From the NCBI GenBank assembly GCA_003513555.1, contig DOPG01000217.1, forward strand, positions 1-7,561: a stretch of DNA of 7,561 nucleotides, given 5' to 3'. Shown in pieces: positions 5,188-7,561 of the stretch (positions within the stretch are counted from its first letter, which is position 1; each line of letters begins with the position of its first letter). Below the pieces are notes generated by a model. It ran no database searches. It was not told the DNA's origin and saw only the letters and a program-made list of their open reading frames with translations. Source of the DNA: Rhodopirellula sp. GTDB taxonomy: Bacteria; Planctomycetota; Planctomycetia; Pirellulales; Pirellulaceae. Position numbers and translations under genes: made by a program.

Positions 5188-7561
5188 ATGAATCGAAACA
5201 TCCGAACCACGACAAATGACCAACCTTGTACCGCTATCATCAGGCGGTGCAGCGTATCGGCGTTGGCGTTGTTAGCTTTTGTTTTTAGCGGTTGCTGCAG
5301 TCAAGTTCGGTTACCTGCAATCGATCCAACAGGATCTTGTTTGTTTGCGCCCAAGCCCACGACGACCACATTCGCGGTGCCTTGTTGTAATGCAGATAAC
5401 TGCGTGTGTTTACGCCCCCTTCGCTCGCTCGGCGATAAGTTTGGTGGGCTGAAGGATCATCTGCATGAACACGTGCATGGGCTCGGTTTAAAGTGCAAAG
5501 ATCACAAGTGCAAAGATCCCGTCCCAGCATGGACGGAGCCAGTTGATCCACCCGCTTGTAACGAATCGAAGGGATTGTTGCATCACAAAGGAAACGAGCC
5601 TTGTGTTCCAAGTGCGGCCTGCAGTGGTTCATGCAAAGATGGGCCTCCGGCTGTGCTGTTGGGTGAGCAATGCAATGCCAAAGATTGTTTACAGCTCGCG
5701 AGTAAGGGTAAACGCGGGTGTATTTTGCTGACTCCCACCAAGGTGGTTGCGCCAGTGGGTGGTGAGGTGGTGCTGCTATCCGGTATTTGTGGACCTGATG
5801 GCTATCTACAGATGAACGAGAAGTTGGAGTGGATGTTGACACCGGAAAGTGTCGGCACCTTTCTGCAGGTGGGTGATGACGATCCGGGAATTGTTGGTCG
5901 TTTGGTTGGGTCAATGGATCGGCCGAGGAAAATTGATCCAGCGTATGCAATGGGGATTACAAGCAGCAAGCGAACCTTGATTACAAGGGGCAATATGAAC
6001 CCCAGTGATGATGTGCAATTAGAGAAAGGGCAAACGTGGATCACGATCAGTAGCCCTGCTGAAGGAACAAGTCGCGTCACCGTGCTTGCACCCGAGAGTG
6101 AATGCTGGGACCAGCGAAAAGCGACAACTACAATCTACTGGGTCGATGCACGATGGCAGTTTCCAACGCCGCAGGTGGTTCAAGCGGGCACACCTGTCGA
6201 GTTAACAACACGTGTCACCCGGTCTGAGGGTGGACTGCCGGCTCGCGGTTGGAAGGTCCGTTACGAAATTTTGCAGCCTGAGTTAGCAACTTTTGTCGGG
6301 ACCAACGGCGCATCAGTGGTGGAAGCCAAGGTTGACGAGTCGGGGAATGCGTCGGTGCAGTTGCAGCCAAATCCCGGGACGAGCGGTAGCGCCGCGATAG
6401 ATGTACAAGTCATACGTCCTGGGGGTGATCTCGACAATATTCCAACCATCACACTTGGTCGTGGTCAAGCCTTCGTTACTTGGAGTGCACCTGAACTGGC
6501 TTTGCGAGCAGGTGGGCCGGCAGTAGCTGGTTTCGATACCCCGTTCCAAGTCATTGCGAATATTTCCAATCCTGGGAACCAGCCTCTGACCGGGGTGAGC
6601 CTGAGCTTGCCCATTCCACAGGGGGTGAAGGTGTTGAGTGCGAACTTGCAGGCACAGGTATTGCCCAATGCAGTGGTATGGGAAGTGGGAACTGTTCCAC
6701 CGCAATCGCAACTGGATCTCGTAGTAAATCTTTCAGCGAAAGCACCTGTTGATTTTGTGTTCCAGGCTCGTGGCAGTGGAATGGTTGCCGAAGATCGCGT
6801 CCGTGTTGATGTATTTAGGCCATCACTGGCAGTCAAAGTCACACCGGTTCAATCTGCCGACAGCCGATTGGTTTCTGGCGATAAAATTGCATTCGACATT
6901 GATGTGACGAACACTGGAACACGTGTTCTTCAAAATGTTTATCTGACCGCTGCAGGAGATGATGGTCTGGCGCATGAGAGTGGTGTTAGCCCTCTTCGGA
7001 CGTCGAAAAACGGTGGATTGCAACCGGGCGAGACTTGGGAGGCTCAGGTCGAGTTCTCCACCATCAAAGCCGGGCAACGCTGCGTCACGGTCGACGCCTT
7101 CGCCGATGGTGGGCAACGGGATACTCAGCAAGGATGTGTGACGGTGATTAATCCCGTTCCCAGGAATCCACGCTTGCAGGCCGAACTGGCGGGACGTAAT
7201 CGAATTGCCGTGGGGCAGCAGACCTTGGTTCGAGCCGTGGTCAGTAACATTGGGCTCGGGGTCGCAACCAATGTGAAAGTCGTGATGACGTATTCGCCCG
7301 TTGTGCAACTGGAGCAAGCCACTGAGGGATCGGACCAGAGTCGCGTCGCACAAAACGTGATCTCGTGGTTGATTCCTCGCTTGGGATCGGAAAAGACAGC
7401 GACTCTTGAAGGCTTGTTCAAAGTTCTCAGGCCAGCCAACGCAGCGCGGATTACCCTTCAGGTGACATGTGATGAACAAACCACCGCGAACACCGATTTT
7501 CTTTATGACATCGTTAATGTTGTTCCACCACCGCTCGCTGCACCACGGACCGAGTTGCCTC
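5188..7561 (+). CDS. Large exported lipoprotein with Cys/His-rich N-terminus and DUF11/Ig-like repeats, C-terminus cut by window edge
   Basis: 791 residues are visible and no stop is reached. The start ATG (5188) gives a lipoprotein signal: basic residues (R19, R20), a hydrophobic run at about 23-33 (VSALALLAFVF), then SGC with the likely lipidated C36. Residues 36-201 hold 17 cysteines and a His cluster (H91, H93, H95, H97, H106), with K-C-K-D repeats. Next come Ig-like beta domains: about 183-310; about 327-435 (invasin-like, VVQAGTPVELTTRV); and three DUF11/CARDB-like units near 440-545, 548-655 and 660-791, marked by phrases such as NISNPGNQPLTGVSL, DVTNTGTRVLQNV and VSNIGLGVATNVKV. Such repeats are typical of planctomycete cell-surface proteins and usually serve structure or adhesion; the actual role here is unknown. 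Sparse later cysteines are C306, C632, C650 and C761. The gene is divergent from cimA-valS. No Shine-Dalgarno sequence is visible. An in-frame GTG lies upstream at 5092, but only the ATG gives a sensible signal peptide. Confidence 0.85.
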   Translation, partial: MNRNIRTTTNDQPCTAIIRRCSVSALALLAFVFSGCCSQVRLPAIDPTGSCLFAPKPTTTTFAVPCCNADNCVCLRPLRSLGDKFGGLKDHLHEHVHGLGLKCKDHKCKDPVPAWTEPVDPPACNESKGLLHHKGNEPCVPSAACSGSCKDGPPAVLLGEQCNAKDCLQLASKGKRGCILLTPTKVVAPVGGEVVLLSGICGPDGYLQMNEKLEWMLTPESVGTFLQVGDDDPGIVGRLVGSMDRPRKIDPAYAMGITSSKRTLITRGNMNPSDDVQLEKGQTWITISSPAEGTSRVTVLAPESECWDQRKATTTIYWVDARWQFPTPQVVQAGTPVELTTRVTRSEGGLPARGWKVRYEILQPELATFVGTNGASVVEAKVDESGNASVQLQPNPGTSGSAAIDVQVIRPGGDLDNIPTITLGRGQAFVTWSAPELALRAGGPAVAGFDTPFQVIANISNPGNQPLTGVSLSLPIPQGVKVLSANLQAQVLPNAVVWEVGTVPPQSQLDLVVNLSAKAPVDFVFQARGSGMVAEDRVRVDVFRPSLAVKVTPVQSADSRLVSGDKIAFDIDVTNTGTRVLQNVYLTAAGDDGLAHESGVSPLRTSKNGGLQPGETWEAQVEFSTIKAGQRCVTVDAFADGGQRDTQQGCVTVINPVPRNPRLQAELAGRNRIAVGQQTLVRAVVSNIGLGVATNVKVVMTYSPVVQLEQATEGSDQSRVAQNVISWLIPRLGSEKTATLEGLFKVLRPANAARITLQVTCDEQTTANTDFLYDIVNVVPPPLAAPRTELP
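5491..5518 (+). repeat. Tandem 13-base repeat encoding K-C-K-D units
   Basis: AAGTGCAAAGATC occurs at 5491-5503 and 5506-5518, a 15-base (five-codon) period, encoding KCKDH then KCKDP (residues 102-111) in the lipoprotein. A related TGCAAAGATG recurs later, encoding CKDG at 149-152, and CNAKDC occurs at 162-167. The pattern suggests local duplication of a Cys-Lys-Asp unit. Confidence 0.6.

Noticed and set aside
5285..5950. 221-codon minus-strand frame inside the lipoprotein gene
   Set aside because: It is an antisense shadow. The plus-strand frame has a proper signal peptide, lipobox and Ig-like domains, while the minus-strand product is low-complexity, rich in His, Pro and Arg.
6823..7479. 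218-codon minus-strand frame
   Set aside because: It is an antisense shadow of the DUF11-type repeats, with no family resemblance of its own.

Overview
The window looks like chromosomal DNA of a planctomycete, most likely of the Pirellulaceae (Rhodopirellula-like). This rests on three things: the style of the valyl-tRNA synthetase, including its extra inserts; a long lipid-anchored protein with repeated DUF11-type Ig-like domains, of the kind common in that group; and the near absence of Shine-Dalgarno sequences before all three genes. No database search was possible, so the lineage is inferred from remembered family features.

Layout. Positions 1-2506 (minus strand) hold valS, which runs off the left edge and lacks its C-terminus. 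After a 75-base gap with a bulged hairpin comes cimA (2582-4177, minus strand), a complete (R)-citramalate synthase for the pyruvate route to isoleucine. The two genes are co-directional, cimA first, and look like an operon. Upstream of cimA lies a leader of about 260 bases. It contains a possible promoter (4444-4472), a 14-codon peptide ORF with two Ile codons (4378-4422), two hairpins, and an intrinsic terminator (4243-4275) that ends 65 bases before the cimA start. The G-rich 3' arm of the first hairpin can also pair with the C-rich 5' arm of the terminator. This gives the mutually exclusive folds expected of an amino-acid attenuator.

The stretch 4473-5187 has no convincing gene. It has short dyads and a direct repeat, and three hairpin-forming palindromes lie in a row just before the next gene. 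From 5188 to the right edge, on the plus strand and divergent from cimA, is a large exported lipoprotein gene, open at its C-terminus. Its product has a Cys/His-rich N-terminal segment followed by about five Ig-like or DUF11-type beta domains.

Functionally, cimA commits pyruvate to isoleucine synthesis and valS charges tRNA with valine. If they are one transcript, the proposed attenuator would tie both to the branched-chain amino acid supply. The lipoprotein appears unrelated. The attenuator-like cimA leader is the most interesting item, and the metal-binding-like region of the lipoprotein comes second.
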